Below, one piece after another: positions 5,268-5,469 of a stretch of 5,469 bases of DNA. The stretch covers positions 1 through 5,469 of the forward strand of contig DXDV01000149.1 of NCBI GenBank assembly GCA_019115345.1. Direction: 5' to 3'. Numbering within the stretch: position 1 is the stretch's first letter; each line of letters starts with the position of its first letter. The translations under genes were made by a program, and so were the position numbers. The notes under the pieces were generated by a model. That model was not told the DNA's origin, made no database searches, and was given only the letters and a program-made list of their open reading frames with translations. The DNA is from Candidatus Intestinimonas stercorigallinarum. Its GTDB lineage: Bacteria > Bacillota > Clostridia > Oscillospirales > Oscillospiraceae.

Positions 5268-5290
5268 GGGCGCGCCGGGTCGTCGCGCCC
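5268..5290. repeat. GC-rich inverted repeat after the small SOS gene
   Basis: GGGCGCG (5268-5274) and CGCGCCC (5284-5290) pair with a 9-nt loop, 7 bp after the stop codon. No T-run follows, so it is not a standard intrinsic terminator, though it may protect a 3' end. It is the first of several hairpins in 5261-5469, where I see no gene. Confidence 0.5.
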
Positions 5291-5317
5291 CACGAAGAAA
5301 GGGGCTCTACATCGCGC

Positions 5318-5338
5318 CGGGCGGCCGCAGGCCGCCCG
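5318..5338. repeat. Perfect 9-bp inverted repeat (intergenic)
   Basis: CGGGCGGCC (5318-5326) and GGCCGCCCG (5330-5338) form a perfect 9-bp stem with a GCA triloop. The style matches GC-rich interspersed hairpins I associate with intergenic regions of gut Clostridia. No second copy lies in this window, so repeat status rests on recollection. Confidence 0.5.
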
Positions 5339-5385
5339 CAAAGCCGTGCCCCACACAGAGAAGAACCACGCCCCCCTCCCCCGTC

Positions 5386-5469
5386 ATTCTGAGGCCGTAA
5401 GGCCGAAGAATCCGCAATCCCCGTCCTTATGCGTGACAGGGATACTCCCTCAGTCGCCTGCGGCGACAG
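5386..5469. repeat. Interspersed-repeat-like element with several hairpins, running off the right edge
   Basis: The first hairpin pairs ATTCT (5386-5390) with AGAAT (5407-5411) and GGCC (5393-5396) with GGCC (5401-5404). A tandem GA/GA step lies between them and a GTAA tetraloop caps the stem. A small GGGA-TAC-TCCC hairpin follows (5439-5449), then GTCGCC-TGC-GGCGAC (5453-5467). The phrases GTCATTCTGAGG...GAAGAATCC and CCCTCAGTCGCC...GGCGACAG resemble a multicopy intergenic element I recall from gut Firmicutes genomes. No coding frame is credible here. Confidence 0.55.

Noticed and set aside
5268..5338. CRISPR array or intrinsic terminator in the GC-rich hairpins after the SOS gene
   Set aside because: There are no regularly spaced identical repeats with spacers, and neither stem is followed by a T-run.
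4930..5400. Alternative 156-codon frame overlapping the small SOS gene
   Set aside because: It is Gly/Pro/Arg-rich shadow sequence that runs into the hairpin repeats. The chosen frame has a better ribosome binding site and a coherent membrane-helix design.

Overview
The window (about 5.5 kb, GC-rich, strong third-position G/C bias) looks like chromosome of a high-GC Clostridia, most likely a gut Oscillospiraceae of the Flavonifractor/Lawsonibacter/Intestinimonas type. The grounds are AGGAGG-type ribosome binding sites, an EFR1-type ferredoxin, a pyruvate,phosphate dikinase start, Bacillus/Clostridium-type LexA boxes, and an intergenic repeat style I associate with these genomes. The lineage is inferred from style and gene families, not from a marker gene.

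Layout. At the left edge on the minus strand is the first 26 codons of ppdK, with its own clear sigma-A promoter. Upstream of it, also on the minus strand, is a two-gene unit: an EFR1-type flavodoxin-fold/2x[4Fe-4S] ferredoxin (938-1702) and an FMN nitroreductase (182-934), 3 bp apart and probably translationally coupled. About 276 bp of AT-rich divergent promoter DNA (1703-1978) follows. It carries two and a half copies of a 22-bp repeat, an extended -10 facing each way, and a leader with two mutually exclusive hairpins on the EFR1 side. On the plus strand, 1979-3922 encodes a seven-helix membrane protein with a degenerate GGDEF domain and a complete EAL domain, a probable c-di-GMP phosphodiesterase. 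It is followed 39 bp later by a TrmO-type tRNA methyltransferase (3962-4654) that ends in a strong intrinsic terminator.

The most interesting part is right of that terminator. A TTGACA/TATTAT promoter is covered by two LexA (SOS) boxes, 4775-4788 and 4799-4812, 24 bp centre to centre. The gene it drives (4946-5260) encodes a 104-residue protein of no family I recognise: a soluble N-terminus, a proline/alanine-rich linker, a dense arginine patch, and one transmembrane helix that ends at the C-terminus. A LexA-controlled small single-pass membrane protein invites comparison with SOS division inhibitors (YneA, SidA, DivS), but it lacks the LysM domain and N-terminal anchor of YneA. The window closes with a cluster of hairpins (5268-5469) resembling an interspersed repeat. 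One hairpin has a GTAA (GNRA) tetraloop and a tandem G.A step, and the cluster runs off the end.

Functionally the genes fall into independent units: redox (EFR1 + nitroreductase), second-messenger turnover with tRNA modification, and DNA-damage response. The strongest functional inferences are those for the EAL enzyme, TrmO, EFR1 and ppdK. The role of the SOS gene is open.
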